From positions 1 through 28,470 of the forward strand of contig RFLO01000041.1 in NCBI GenBank assembly GCA_003693875.1: DNA of 28,470 nucleotides. Reading direction: 5' to 3'. The DNA is from Candidatus Pacearchaeota archaeon (GTDB lineage: Archaea > Nanobdellota > Nanobdellia > Pacearchaeales > GW2011-AR1). The position numbers were made by a program, and so were the translations under genes. This document shows, one piece after another, positions 8,537 to 16,900 of the stretch (position 1 is the first letter of the stretch; every line of letters begins with the position of its first letter). Under the pieces are notes generated by a model. The model worked only from the letters and a program-made list of their open reading frames with translations. It made no database searches and was not told where the DNA came from.

Positions 8537-8845
8537 CTTTCGAAAGCTAACCTTCCCAACACCGCTTCCATCAAAACCAAAATTCCAGGGAGCGTGCCCA
8601 AACTGAACCAAAACATCGCAACTGCTTTTTGGAATGTCACACGCACCAAAGCAATCACCAAGCCAAATCCTTGGCAAAATTCCTGTCTTCTCCTCAACAA
8701 ACTCCACAAAAGGAACCGCCCACACCTTCAATCCGTCCGGAAATTGAAACAAAACCTGCTTCCCCTTGAATTTTTTAAGCTTCAAAATAATCTCTTCAAG
8801 GTCAACTTCAAATCTTTTCTCCATATCAAAAACCGAGTAAGCCAT
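8531..8845 (-). CDS. Single-domain Dph2-like protein (truncated diphthamide synthase)
   Basis: The 104 residues match domain 1 of archaeal Dph2, the radical enzyme that puts a 3-amino-3-carboxypropyl group on the EF2 histidine at the first step of diphthamide synthesis. Seen are VDLEEIILKLKK, QVLFQFPDGLK, the cysteine motif GDCFGACD and VLVQFGHAP. Full Dph2 is about 330 residues with three such domains, each giving one Cys to a 4Fe-4S cluster. Here the frame stops cleanly after domain 1 and the next 130 bases carry another gene, so domains 2 and 3 are absent. A promoter-like gtaaaaaat (minus, about 8866-8874) lies about 26 nt before the ATG, which argues against a silent fragment. It may be a remnant, part of a split enzyme, or a repurposed domain. 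Confidence 0.8.
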   Translation of the reverse strand: MAYSVFDMEKRFEVDLEEIILKLKKFKGKQVLFQFPDGLKVWAVPFVEFVEEKTGILPRIWLGDCFGACDIPKSSCDVLVQFGHAPWNFGFDGSGVGKVSFRKI

Positions 8846-8857
8846 AAAACAAAATCC

Positions 8858-9049
8858 CTAAGATGATTTTTTACACCTGCATTTACCAAGAGCCGGACAA
8901 AAGACAATGGCAACATTCAAAAGTACAAAAAGAATTGCCGAGCTAATAAAAAGATTTCCTTCAACCCTCAAAAGATACTGGATATAGTAAAGCGAAACAA
9001 AAAAAGCCACTTCTGACACAATCCATGAAAAAACCTGCCTTCCCTCCAT
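8858..9049 (-). CDS. Small two-helix membrane protein
   Basis: A 63-residue protein with two predicted membrane segments (about 9-28 and 33-51) and a short basic tail containing three cysteines (CPALGKCRC), which could bind a metal. The start is supported by a TATA-like element (minus ttttaaat, 9071-9078) about 25 nt upstream. It is divergent from aIF5B. I do not recognise a family. Confidence 0.6.
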   Translation of the reverse strand: MEGRQVFSWIVSEVAFFVSLYYIQYLLRVEGNLFISSAILFVLLNVAIVFCPALGKCRCKKSS

Positions 9050-9123
9050 ACCTTAAAATAGGAGAATTAATTTAAAAAACTTCCTACCCCAAAGCTTTTA
9101 ACTAAAACAAAATAAAAAAATCT
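9050..9123. promoter_or_regulatory. Divergent promoter region, membrane protein / aIF5B
   Basis: This 74-bp gap holds a minus-strand TATA-like box (9071-9078) 25 nt from the ATG at 9049 and a plus-strand box (cttttaac, 9095-9102) 26 nt from the aIF5B ATG at 9124. Both imply leaderless transcripts. Confidence 0.55.
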
Positions 9124-10848
9124 ATGAAACTCAGACAGCCAATCGTAACAGTAGCAGGCCATGTTGACCATGGCAAAACTTCAATTCTTGACAAAATTAG
9201 GGAACTCTCAATTCAGGACAAGGAAGCCGGAGGGATTACGCAAAAAATTTCCTTCACAGTCCTCCCAAGAGAAATAATACAAAAAAAGGCTGGAGATTCA
9301 CTCAAAAAATTCAACATTCCAATGAATATTCCTGGCATCCTTTTCATTGATACCCCAGGCCACGCAGCATTCACAAACTTAAGAAAGAGGGGGGGCTCTC
9401 TTGCCGATATAGCAATCCTTGTAATTGACATAAACGAGGGAATAAAGCCGCAGACATCTGAAGTCCTGCAAATCTTTCGTTCAAACAAGACACCATTCAT
9501 AATAGCCTTAAACAAAATTGACAATATCCGCGGATGGAAAAAAAGTCCCTCGGGCCTTTCAATAGAATCGGTCCAAAATCAAGCAATAGCCATCCAACAG
9601 GAATTCAACGAAAAATACCTAACAATCGTCGGAGCTCTCCAATCATTTGGTTTTGATTCGGAACTCTACTTCAAAATAAAAGACTTTACAAAAAAAGTGG
9701 CTATGGTTCCTTGTTCGGCAAAAACAGGCGAGGGAATCTCTGAAATTCTCGCGGTCCTCTACGCGCTATCCCAAAAATATCTCACGGAAAAAATAAAGGT
9801 CCACTCAAATGCAAAAGGAGTAATCCTTGAAATCAAAAAAGAAAAGTCTGGAAGCTTCCTTGAATGCATACTCTACGACGGAATTCTAAGCATCAAAGAC
9901 GAGATAGCAATAGCAACACTAAAAGAGCCGATAATAACGCGAATAAGAAGTTTAAGGGAAGCCCTCCCAAGAAATTCTGGATTCGAAGCAAAGGAGAAAG
10001 TAGAAGCCGCTGCAGGCTTGCAAATTCAAATAACCTCAAAAGAAGAAGTCTTGCCAGGGATGCCCTTCCAAAAAATTGACAAAAATTTAGACGAAATAAG
10101 AGAAGAATTCAAAAAACAAATCTCAGAAGAAATAAAAACAGATGAAAGCGGAATTGTCGCAAAAGCAGAATCCCTTGGAAGTCTTGAAGCATTTCTTATT
10201 CTGCTCAGGCAAAACGGAATAAGAGTGATAAGGGCAGGAATTGGCCCAATAACCAAAAAAGACATCTATACTGCTGCAACACTCCCAGAAGAAGACCGCT
10301 TAATTGCCGCATTTAATGTAGAAATTTCTGAAGAAGCAAAAGAAGATTCTTCAAAAATAAAGATAATAAAAAATCAGGTAATCTACAAATTAATTGAAGA
10401 CATTCTGGAATGGAGGAAAAATAAGGCAAGAGAGATAGAAAAAAGAAAATTAGAAAGCCTCCCAAGCATCGCAAAAATAAGAATTCTTGACTTTGTTTTT
10501 AGAAATTCAAATCCTGCAGTATTCGGCATAAAAGTAGAGGCTGGCAAACTCAAACGAGAGGAAAAACTAATTAATTCAGAAGGCGAAAGAATAGGACACA
10601 TCAAAGAAATCCAAGAAGAAAAAACCGGGATAAAAGAAGCCGAGGCTGGAAAAGAAGTTGCAGTTTCCATGCCCGGGGTAAATTTTGAAAGAAGATTGAA
10701 AGTTGGAGAATTCCTCTACACAGACATCTCAGAATCCCAGTTTAGGAAATTTAAGGAATACAAGGATCTTTTAACATCCGAAGAAAAATCCATTCTCCAA
10801 GAAATAGCGAAAATAAAACGAAGAGAAAATCCAAGCTGGGGAATATGA
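9124..10848 (+). CDS. infB: Translation initiation factor aIF5B (IF2-type GTPase)
   Basis: A 574-residue GTPase that promotes subunit joining with initiator tRNA. The G motifs are in order: G1 GHVDHGKT (12-19), switch I GGITQ (36-40), G3 DTPGH (76-80), G4 NKID (130-133), G5 SAKTGEG (198-204). The beta-barrel domain, the linker helix (KAREIEKRKLESLP) and the C-terminal tRNA-binding domain ending NPSWG follow. Length is near the archaeal norm and there is no long N-terminal extension as in eukaryotes. Its stop overlaps the ATG of the downstream exonuclease (ATGA). Confidence 0.96.
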   Translation: MKLRQPIVTVAGHVDHGKTSILDKIRELSIQDKEAGGITQKISFTVLPREIIQKKAGDSLKKFNIPMNIPGILFIDTPGHAAFTNLRKRGGSLADIAILVIDINEGIKPQTSEVLQIFRSNKTPFIIALNKIDNIRGWKKSPSGLSIESVQNQAIAIQQEFNEKYLTIVGALQSFGFDSELYFKIKDFTKKVAMVPCSAKTGEGISEILAVLYALSQKYLTEKIKVHSNAKGVILEIKKEKSGSFLECILYDGILSIKDEIAIATLKEPIITRIRSLREALPRNSGFEAKEKVEAAAGLQIQITSKEEVLPGMPFQKIDKNLDEIREEFKKQISEEIKTDESGIVAKAESLGSLEAFLILLRQNGIRVIRAGIGPITKKDIYTAATLPEEDRLIAAFNVEISEEAKEDSSKIKIIKNQVIYKLIEDILEWRKNKAREIEKRKLESLPSIAKIRILDFVFRNSNPAVFGIKVEAGKLKREEKLINSEGERIGHIKEIQEEKTGIKEAEAGKEVAVSMPGVNFERRLKVGEFLYTDISESQFRKFKEYKDLLTSEEKSILQEIAKIKRRENPSWGI

Positions 10849-11405
10849 GACTGCTTACAATTGACACGGAAACTACCGGACTTCAGCCAGCCATTCACCA
10901 GATACTAACTGTCGGACTTCTTGTAATAGAAGTTGAAAAAGACCACCTTAAAATGCTCGAATCTTTGCATATTCCTGTAAAACACAAGTGTTACAGAGCC
11001 GATAAAAAAGCTCTAATGGTCAATAGGATTTGTCTTGAAAGGCATCACAAAATCTCAATTGAGCCAAAAATGGCATGTGAAAAAATCTCCCGGTTCATTG
11101 AAGAAAATAATTTAGGCTCAACCCCTCTTCTCGGACACAACATAGCATTTGACCTATCATTTCTAACAGAACTATTCAGAAAAGAAAAAAAGAGATATCC
11201 TTTTGCCAAAAAATTTTATGATACAATGTTTATCTGGAATGCCCTAAAAAGACAAGGCAGGGTTCCAAGCCACCTAAACAGCACACTCCAAACAATAGCC
11301 GAATATTTCAAAATAGACTACTCAAACGCCCACGATGCCCTCTCTGACTGCGAAATAACCTCAACAGCATACCACAAGATGATTCAGTTGCAGGAAACTT
11401 TTTGA
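10845..11405 (+). CDS. DEDDh-family 3'-5' exonuclease (DnaQ-like)
   Basis: A 186-residue exonuclease with all five DEDDh residues visible: Asp7 and Glu9 in DTETTG, Asp103 in LLGHNIAFDLSFL, and His163 and Asp168 in NAHDALSD. These coordinate two metal ions for 3'-5' nucleotide removal. It could act in DNA proofreading or repair or in RNA trimming; no polymerase domain is fused. It overlaps aIF5B by 4 nt, so it is co-expressed with a translation factor, and overlaps the convergent pilin-like gene by 22 nt at its 3' end. Confidence 0.9.
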   Translation: MRLLTIDTETTGLQPAIHQILTVGLLVIEVEKDHLKMLESLHIPVKHKCYRADKKALMVNRICLERHHKISIEPKMACEKISRFIEENNLGSTPLLGHNIAFDLSFLTELFRKEKKRYPFAKKFYDTMFIWNALKRQGRVPSHLNSTLQTIAEYFKIDYSNAHDALSDCEITSTAYHKMIQLQETF

Positions 11406-11878
11406 ACAGTGTATGTGCTACAAACAATTTTTTTGCCATCCCTTTCAATCTCTGGTTGAATATCTATAAGTTTCAAATCGCTATACCTACCTGGAAAAAG
11501 ATAACTAAACTTTCTTTCTTCTCCTGGAAAAAGTTTTTTAGATGGGGGCTGTCCTCCGGGCGGTAAGGGAGGTTCTACAGGTTCCTCTACACCAAACTTT
11601 GAGTTGGAGCTGTCACTTACCCTAATAACAAAACCGCTCGTATTAAATCTCCCCTTATTTTTCAAGGTAACTGAAAAACTATGAAAACTCTTGGAACACG
11701 TATAATTTGTGATAACAAGGCTTACTCCGTCTGGACACTCCAAGGGCTCCTTAACCTCAACATAAGCCTTAAGCCACTGGTAAACAATTGCTGAAAGAGA
11801 AAGAGTTATAGTTATAAGCAAAACATATGAAACCATAATACTTACTGCATACCTATTGGACTGAAACAAAACTCTCAT
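11384..11878 (-). CDS. Pilin-like secreted/membrane protein (164 aa)
   Basis: The N-terminus has a basic lead (SNRYA) and a hydrophobic helix (VSIMVSYVLLITITLSLSAI), as in archaeal type IV pilin-like proteins. A beta-rich ectodomain follows, with Cys pairs and a Pro/Gly-rich loop near residue 105. It overlaps the upstream pilin-like gene by 26 nt, indicating an operon of two. The C-terminal 22 nt overlap the convergent exonuclease gene. It is probably a minor pilin; no specific name can be given. Confidence 0.75.
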   Translation of the reverse strand: MRVLFQSNRYAVSIMVSYVLLITITLSLSAIVYQWLKAYVEVKEPLECPDGVSLVITNYTCSKSFHSFSVTLKNKGRFNTSGFVIRVSDSSNSKFGVEEPVEPPLPPGGQPPSKKLFPGEERKFSYLFPGRYSDLKLIDIQPEIERDGKKIVCSTYTVQKVSCN

Positions 11879-12446
11879 CTTTTGAATCCTTTTGAATTAT
11901 AAAAATCACTTGCCTGCTTGGTAAAATTTCAAAGGTAAAATTTTGACCGCGAACTGTAACTGTAATATTTTTAACATCCTTTCCGATATAACTGGCGTTC
12001 CAAAAATCCCCGCGCTTACCATAATCAAAGGAAACCCTTTTTGAAAGATACCCTGCCCCATTTCTAATCCTAATCGTTCCCTTTATTTTAGCCCTTCCTC
12101 CCTTTAACCATCTCCCCCCAGCATATACTCCTTCCCGACCATAATTCCTCAGATACAAAGCACTTTGATTTCCATAAACAACCATAAAGTTAGCCGACGG
12201 GTCCTTTTCCCTAATCATCTGCGAAACATTGCCAATAAAGGGTTCAAGAGCCACATTGGCTCCCAAATTTCTATATATCTCATAATCAATAACCTTGCCT
12301 GCCTCTTCTTTTACAGTAGACCCAAGATCATAAACTTCCATGGGCTCAGGATTTGCCTTTGCACTATTAATGACGCTTCCAAGACTAATTATAATTGCCG
12401 AAATTACGACGCTCGCAAAAAGAAAAAACTGTCCCCTCTTATCCAT
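11853..12446 (-). CDS. Pilin-like secreted/membrane protein (197 aa)
   Basis: It starts MDKRGQFFLFASVVISAIII, a class III signal (KRGQ) and pilin helix. The rest is a soluble domain of about 165 residues. The longer frame from 12461 would add five residues, but a TATA-like gctttaaaat (12467-12476, minus) lies 26 nt before the ATG at 12446, so the shorter start is chosen. It is first in a two-gene operon with the 164-aa pilin-like protein and divergent from the glycosyltransferase operon. Confidence 0.78.
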   Translation of the reverse strand: MDKRGQFFLFASVVISAIIISLGSVINSAKANPEPMEVYDLGSTVKEEAGKVIDYEIYRNLGANVALEPFIGNVSQMIREKDPSANFMVVYGNQSALYLRNYGREGVYAGGRWLKGGRAKIKGTIRIRNGAGYLSKRVSFDYGKRGDFWNASYIGKDVKNITVTVRGQNFTFEILPSRQVIFIIQKDSKDESFVSVQ

Positions 12447-12531
12447 AAACGTATTAGGCATTGCCTATTTTAAAGCTTTTAGGTATCGCAAAATTAGTTA
12501 ACATTATAAACTCATGCACATTGTCAAAAAA
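12447..12531. promoter_or_regulatory. Divergent promoters, pilin-like pair / glycosyltransferase operon
   Basis: The minus TATA at 12467-12476 is 26 nt from the ATG at 12446. The plus TATA ttataaa (12504-12510) is 25 nt from the ATG at 12532. Both distances predict leaderless mRNAs and exclude the upstream in-frame ATGs at 12461 and 12514. Confidence 0.6.
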
Positions 12532-13602
12532 ATGGATTTAAGCATTGTAATCCCAACTTACAACGAAAAAGACAACATAAAAAATATTGTTCAAAAAGTA
12601 TTATCAGAATTCAAAAAAAACAAAATAAAAGGCGAGTTGATAATAGTAGATGATAATTCTCCAGATGGAACGGGCAAAATTCTGGATAACCTGAAAAAAT
12701 CTGAAAAAAGATTAATTGTAATCAAAAGAAAAGCAAAGCTTGGACTCTCCTCTGCGGTCCTTGATGGGTGGAAGGTTGCTCGTGGAAATGTCCTTGGAGT
12801 TATGGATGCCGACCTGAGCCATCCGCCTGAAAAGATAATAGAACTCTACAACCCCCTAAAAAAAGGAGATGCAAATATTGCAATAGGAAGCCGATACATT
12901 CCGGGAGGAAAAATAATCGGTTGGGGAATAAAAAGAAAAATGATGTCAAGAGTTGCAACCCTTCTCTCAAGAGTTTTCACTGAAGTCCGCGACCCTATGA
13001 GTGGGTTTTTTCTTGTAAAAAAAGAATGTATTAAAAATGCAGGTCTAAATCCTCGCGGCTTCAAAATACTCTTAGAAGTCTTAATAAAATGCAAATCCCT
13101 TAAAATAAAGGAGGTTCCAATCACCTTTACTAACCGCATAAGGGGAAAAAGCAAGGCAGGGATAGGAGAAGTCCTGTCACTTCTTAAAAATCTTGCAGGT
13201 TATTTAAAATACAAAAAAACAGTCATAAACGAATTTGTCAAATTCGGAATTGTGGGCACAACAGGGGCAATAATAAACCTCTCCATCTTGTACTTGTTAA
13301 CTGAAAAATTGGGATTATACTACATCCTCTCTGCAATAATCTCATTTCTCGTGGCAATGTCTTCCAATTTTTTCTTAAACAAGATATGGACTTTCAAAGA
13401 AAAAATCAAAATACAAATCAAAAAGAAATATCTAAAATTTGGAGTTGTGAGCACATTTTCTCTTTTGGTGAATTTAACTTTTCTATACATATTTACTGAA
13501 GTTTTCGGAATCTATTACCTAATCTCGCAGGCAATAGCAATAGCAATAGCGTGGTTGCTCAATTTCATTGGAAATAAAATCTGGACATTTCAAAATAACT
13601 AA
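12532..13602 (+). CDS. GT2 dolichol-phosphate sugar synthase with GtrA domain
   Basis: A 356-residue membrane enzyme. Residues 1 to about 220 are a GT-A family 2 domain (MDLSIVIPTYNE, DD at 40-41, DAD at 92-94, then SGFFLVKK), like DPM1/dolichol-phosphate mannose synthases that load sugar from a nucleotide donor onto a polyprenyl phosphate. The C-terminal ~125 residues are a GtrA-type four-helix domain with its normal internal repeat (NKIWTF at the end of each half), possibly flipping the lipid-linked sugar. Start chosen from the TATA spacing. The next gene, 8 nt downstream, is a GT-C transferase that would use the lipid-linked sugar. Confidence 0.9.
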   Translation: MDLSIVIPTYNEKDNIKNIVQKVLSEFKKNKIKGELIIVDDNSPDGTGKILDNLKKSEKRLIVIKRKAKLGLSSAVLDGWKVARGNVLGVMDADLSHPPEKIIELYNPLKKGDANIAIGSRYIPGGKIIGWGIKRKMMSRVATLLSRVFTEVRDPMSGFFLVKKECIKNAGLNPRGFKILLEVLIKCKSLKIKEVPITFTNRIRGKSKAGIGEVLSLLKNLAGYLKYKKTVINEFVKFGIVGTTGAIINLSILYLLTEKLGLYYILSAIISFLVAMSSNFFLNKIWTFKEKIKIQIKKKYLKFGVVSTFSLLVNLTFLYIFTEVFGIYYLISQAIAIAIAWLLNFIGNKIWTFQNN

Positions 13603-13610
13603 AAATTAAG

Positions 13611-15044
13611 ATGAAAAAAGAATCAAAAATATTAATCATTCTCTTCTTAATGTCTTTTGTAATAAGATTTGTTTTTATTCTCTCAACACCACTGAAAATC
13701 TGGGATGAAACAGTCTACTCAAATCTTGGTTACGACTTATCAAAAGACCCCTTTGATTACTCGGTTTCAAAAAACGGTTGGAGTGACTTTATCCCTTCAA
13801 GTGACAAATTATATGCCTGGCCAAGAATGGGCTTTAGGGCGCCGGCCCTTCCTTACGCAATCGCACTCCTCTATACATTTGGAATAGGAAACTTCTCGGA
13901 TATTTTCATATCACTAATTGGAGCTGCGTCTGTCTGCTTAGTTTATGTTCTTGGAAAAGAAATGTTTGGAAAAGAAGCCGCAATCTACTCCGCCCTGTTC
14001 TTTTCCTTAATCCCCCTACATGTATTGAATAGTTCAAAAATTATGACGGAAGCCCCCTTTACATTTTTCGTCATTCTAACATTTATTAGCTTTTGGAAGG
14101 GATACGAAAAAAACGACAACAAAAACAAAATTCTTTTTGGATTTTTCCTCTCTTTATCCCTTTTGTCAAGATACACTGCCCTCTGGATTATGCCAGTATT
14201 TCCTCTATACTTCCTAATAAGAGATTCCTCACTTAAATTTCTAAGGGACAAATACTTATGGTATTCCGTTGCAATATTCTTCATAACCCTAAGTCCGTGG
14301 CTTCTCTATGGGGTCTTTGAGTATCAAAACCCTATTGGCCCCTTTATTCATGGGGCAAAGGCGGCATCTTACTGGGGGGGCTCACAACCACCTTACTTTT
14401 TCTTAATTTATTGGGTACCTATGTTTTCCTTGACTGGATTAATCTTTCTTACATCCCTAATCTACATCCCATTAAAAAGATTATACAAAAAAGAAATACT
14501 GCTTCTAATAATCTGGACAATACTCTTTATTGGGATTGCAAGTCTGATTCCCCACAAGGAAGGGCGATTCATAATTGCAGCCGCCCCGCCAATATCCCTA
14601 ATCTCTGGATATGTAACAACGCAAGCTGGCAAATACAAGAAACCAATTATAGCCCTAACAATAATTGCAAGTATTGTAATCCTTTCATTAAATTTTTACA
14701 CAACCTACAAAAACTCTTACACCCCGACAAACATTTGCTTTCTTAAGGGAAACGAGTTCCTAAAAAACCAAGAAAGGGAAATAATCTTAACCGACGAGTC
14801 AAGCATAGTTTACCATTATACAAAAAAAATAACACGCTTCTATCCACGACCATTAAATATCAGCTCGTTAAAAAAAATAAAGGACCAAAACCCTGGAAAA
14901 AAAGTTCTTGTATTCTTCACAGATTTTGACATGCCCCTAAACAGAAAAGAAAATTTAGAATTCAAGAAAAGTCTTGACAAAAACCTGTTAAAGATTTGGG
15001 GATGTGGCAAACCAGAAGAAAGGGCTGCAATTTATGAACTCTGA
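13611..15044 (+). CDS. GT-C membrane glycosyltransferase (PMT/ArnT-like)
   Basis: A 477-residue multi-helix protein. The first extracytoplasmic loop after helix 1 has WDETVY (Asp32-Glu33), the acidic catalytic pattern of GT-C enzymes of the GT39/ArnT type that move a sugar from a polyprenyl-phosphate donor onto protein or lipid outside the membrane. About 10 helices follow, then a soluble C-terminal domain of about 100 residues. It is co-transcribed with the GT2/GtrA enzyme. Acting on the nearby pilin-like proteins is an inference from neighbourhood. Confidence 0.85.
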   Translation: MKKESKILIILFLMSFVIRFVFILSTPLKIWDETVYSNLGYDLSKDPFDYSVSKNGWSDFIPSSDKLYAWPRMGFRAPALPYAIALLYTFGIGNFSDIFISLIGAASVCLVYVLGKEMFGKEAAIYSALFFSLIPLHVLNSSKIMTEAPFTFFVILTFISFWKGYEKNDNKNKILFGFFLSLSLLSRYTALWIMPVFPLYFLIRDSSLKFLRDKYLWYSVAIFFITLSPWLLYGVFEYQNPIGPFIHGAKAASYWGGSQPPYFFLIYWVPMFSLTGLIFLTSLIYIPLKRLYKKEILLLIIWTILFIGIASLIPHKEGRFIIAAAPPISLISGYVTTQAGKYKKPIIALTIIASIVILSLNFYTTYKNSYTPTNICFLKGNEFLKNQEREIILTDESSIVYHYTKKITRFYPRPLNISSLKKIKDQNPGKKVLVFFTDFDMPLNRKENLEFKKSLDKNLLKIWGCGKPEERAAIYEL

Positions 15045-15123
15045 CAACACTCAGTTGGAGCATTTTACCTAAGCCCTGTCACAATTAGCTGATAAACCTT
15101 TCCAAAAATCCTTAAACAACAAA

Positions 15124-15131
15124 TTTAAAAA
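15124..15131 (+). promoter_or_regulatory. TATA box of pilin-like gene at 15153
   Basis: A tttaaaaa element is centred 26 nt before the ATG; leaderless start expected. Its own promoter separates it from the glycosyltransferase operon. Confidence 0.6.
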
Positions 15132-15152
15132 CAAGGAAGCAATAAATAGAAG

Positions 15153-15581
15153 ATGAGAAAAGCCCTCTCACCCGTGCTTGCAACAGTCTTCTTGGTTCTC
15201 TTTGTGATGATCTTAGGAGTAATTATCTATCTTTGGGCTCAGGGCTTTCTTGAAGAACATCTGGAAAAATTCGGCAGACCAATAGACAGCCTGTGTTCAG
15301 AAATAAAATTTGATGCAAAAAAAGTCGCAGGTCAAAAAAATCAAATAGAAATTACTAACCGCGGCAACATAGACATCTTTAAGTTCTCAATAAAAATAGA
15401 AAAAGACGGAGACACGAAATTTGAAGATTTTGAATATTCTGCTCCGGCAAGGGGCTCAGCAAGGGGAGATTTCGGAATAATCGGCAAGAAAGCAACAATC
15501 TATCCAGTAATAATCGGAAAATCGGGCTCAAAAAACAAGATTTACACATGCATAAACAACGGAAAAACTATCAACCTGTAA
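15153..15581 (+). CDS. Archaeal type IV pilin-like protein (142 aa)
   Basis: It starts MRKALSPVLATVFLVLFVMI, matching the archaeal pilin N-terminal pattern (basic residues, A-x-SPV-x-AT-x-FLV, then a hydrophobic helix). The remaining ~105 residues form a small soluble beta domain with two Cys (Cys47 and near the C-terminus). The helix is the polymerisation segment in known pilins. It is a stand-alone unit with its own TATA box, first of four consecutive pilin-like genes leading to the secretion ATPase. Confidence 0.82.
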   Translation: MRKALSPVLATVFLVLFVMILGVIIYLWAQGFLEEHLEKFGRPIDSLCSEIKFDAKKVAGQKNQIEITNRGNIDIFKFSIKIEKDGDTKFEDFEYSAPARGSARGDFGIIGKKATIYPVIIGKSGSKNKIYTCINNGKTINL

Positions 15582-15641
15582 AGCAGAACAAAAACTAACA
15601 AAGCATATCGCCAGTTTCAACTCCCTAAATAATTATTATTC

Positions 15642-15659
15642 CTGCTGCAAAAGTAGCAG
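15642..15659 (+). other. Small hairpin between two pilin-like genes
   Basis: ctgctgc-aaaa-gtagcag can form a 7-bp stem (one G-U) with an AAAA loop in the RNA, in the 155-bp gap between the pilin-like genes. No U-tract follows directly, so a terminator role is not established. It may be chance. Confidence 0.3.
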
Positions 15660-15707
15660 CCATTTGTTGATAAAAGGCAGAACGCAACGGGCATAAATAG
15701 AGAAAAG

Positions 15708-15715
15708 TTTAAAAA
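15708..15715 (+). promoter_or_regulatory. TATA box of pilin-like gene at 15737
   Basis: A tttaaaaa element is centred 25 nt before the ATG at 15737, favouring that start over the ATG at 15722. Confidence 0.6.
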
Positions 15716-15736
15716 TGATACATGTTTAAAGCTAAT

Positions 15737-16228
15737 ATGAACAAAAGAGGTATATCGGCAATTGTTGCAACAGTCCTCATAATTCTTATAACTGTTGCGG
15801 CAGTAGCAATTGTCTGGTCTGTTATAATCCCCCTTATAAACAATTCAATAAAGGGCAGTTCTGTTTGCTTCGATGCATCAACCTCTCTTACAATAATCGG
15901 AGGATCTAAAACTTGCAAAACAAAGGATAATGTGTCCATAACAATTTCCCGCTCATCAAGAGACTTCAAGTTAGAAGATATACAGATCCAGCTAATAAAG
16001 TCAGATGGGGACTCCATATCAGTTAATGCAAAAAATCTATCAATAAAAAAAGGTCTCCCTGGAATAAATGAACAAAGAGTATTCATAATTAACAAAACAG
16101 ACGTAGGAAAAACCACCGACCTTAACAGTATTCAATCCGTAAAATTTGCACCCATAGTCATTACAAGCGATGGAGAAAAAAAGACATGTGATGCTTCTGC
16201 TGGGAAGGCAGTTCCCTCCTGTCAGTAA
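15737..16228 (+). CDS. Archaeal type IV pilin-like protein (163 aa)
   Basis: It starts MNKRGISAIVATVLIILITV, a textbook archaellin/pilin class III signal: cleavage expected after KRG, then a conserved hydrophobic helix ending in W. The soluble domain holds four Cys, probably two disulfides outside the cell. The ATG at 15722 would add five residues but does not fit the TATA spacing. Monocistronic by promoter layout. Of the pilin-like proteins here this one looks most like a canonical major pilin or archaellin, but no archaellum accessory genes are visible. Confidence 0.87.
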   Translation: MNKRGISAIVATVLIILITVAAVAIVWSVIIPLINNSIKGSSVCFDASTSLTIIGGSKTCKTKDNVSITISRSSRDFKLEDIQIQLIKSDGDSISVNAKNLSIKKGLPGINEQRVFIINKTDVGKTTDLNSIQSVKFAPIVITSDGEKKTCDASAGKAVPSCQ

Positions 16229-16230
16229 TC

Positions 16231-16237
16231 TTTTATA
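16231..16237 (+). promoter_or_regulatory. TATA box of pilin-like gene at 16259
   Basis: A ttttata element is centred 25 nt before the ATG, immediately after the preceding pilin stop codon. Confidence 0.6.
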
Positions 16238-16258
16238 CCCCTTATTCTTTTAAGATTA

Positions 16259-16843
16259 ATGAAAAAAGGGATTTCGCCGCTGGTTGCCACTTCTTTCCTG
16301 ATAGTAATTGTAATGATAATTGCAACGATTATCTGGTTCTTTCTTTCTGCAAAATTTGGCCTTGAAGCCCGTCTTGCTTATGAATGCAAAAAGGCGTCAA
16401 ACCAGTTAAAACTCGTTGACACCTGCAAATACTCTAAGGTAGGCACCAGAGCAGAAAACATCTCGGTCATAATAGAAAGAAAACCAACAGAAGAGGCGGC
16501 TTCCATAAAAGACATTCAGCTGATAGCAAGAACCAAACTAAACGAAAAGTTTTCGGCAAGAATTGCACCCCTCTACGGAAAACAATCAATCCCCAAAGTT
16601 GGAAAAAGAAAAAGATACGACATAAATGTCTCGGGATTAATCCTTTACTTGACTCACTTAGGAATCGCTCCAATAATCGAAATTGAAGGAAAAGAAAGAA
16701 TATGCAACATCCAAGATGAACAAAGGATATGCTGGTGTGAAAATTTCATAAAAGAAGTAGAAAACGTAAACAAATCAATTGCTGCATACCTTAGAAGATG
16801 CCAAAAGCCAAAAGGCGATCCGCTAAAGGGTAAGTGGAGCTAA
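16259..16843 (+). CDS. Archaeal type IV pilin-like protein (194 aa), recently shortened C-terminus
   Basis: It starts MKKGISPLVATSFLIVIVMI, a pilin class III signal and helix. The ectodomain has several Cys (CKKASNQLKLVDTC, CNIQ, CWC). The gene ends in LKGKWS just before TAA. The stop is created by a perfect 17-bp tandem duplication (16822-16855). Removing one copy would let the frame run on as LKGKWKTAPPSGTQ to a TGA at about 16880. The C-terminal residue set is therefore probably strain-specific. Own TATA box 25 nt upstream. Confidence 0.8.
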   Translation: MKKGISPLVATSFLIVIVMIIATIIWFFLSAKFGLEARLAYECKKASNQLKLVDTCKYSKVGTRAENISVIIERKPTEEAASIKDIQLIARTKLNEKFSARIAPLYGKQSIPKVGKRKRYDINVSGLILYLTHLGIAPIIEIEGKERICNIQDEQRICWCENFIKEVENVNKSIAAYLRRCQKPKGDPLKGKWS

Positions 16844-16855
16844 AGGGTAAGTGGA
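16822..16855. repeat. Perfect 17-bp tandem duplication across a pilin stop codon
   Basis: gctaaagggtaagtgga occurs twice head-to-tail (16822-16838 and 16839-16855). The second copy supplies the in-frame TAA of the 194-aa pilin-like gene. A length of 17 shifts the frame by two. Confidence 0.95.
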
Positions 16856-16900
16856 AAACTGCCCCACCATCCGGCACACAATGATGAGCAAAGATGAAGT

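Noticed and set aside
8432..8866. 144-codon plus-strand frame
   Set aside because: It is antisense to the Dph2-like and eL39-like genes, which have recognisable products and promoters.
12532..13602. Internal repeat in the C-terminal half of the GT2 protein
   Set aside because: The two NKIWTF-ending halves are the normal internal symmetry of GtrA-type domains, not a new duplication.
15642..15659. Hairpin considered as a terminator
   Set aside because: No U-rich tract follows and archaeal termination normally depends on T-runs, so I list it only as a hairpin of unknown role.
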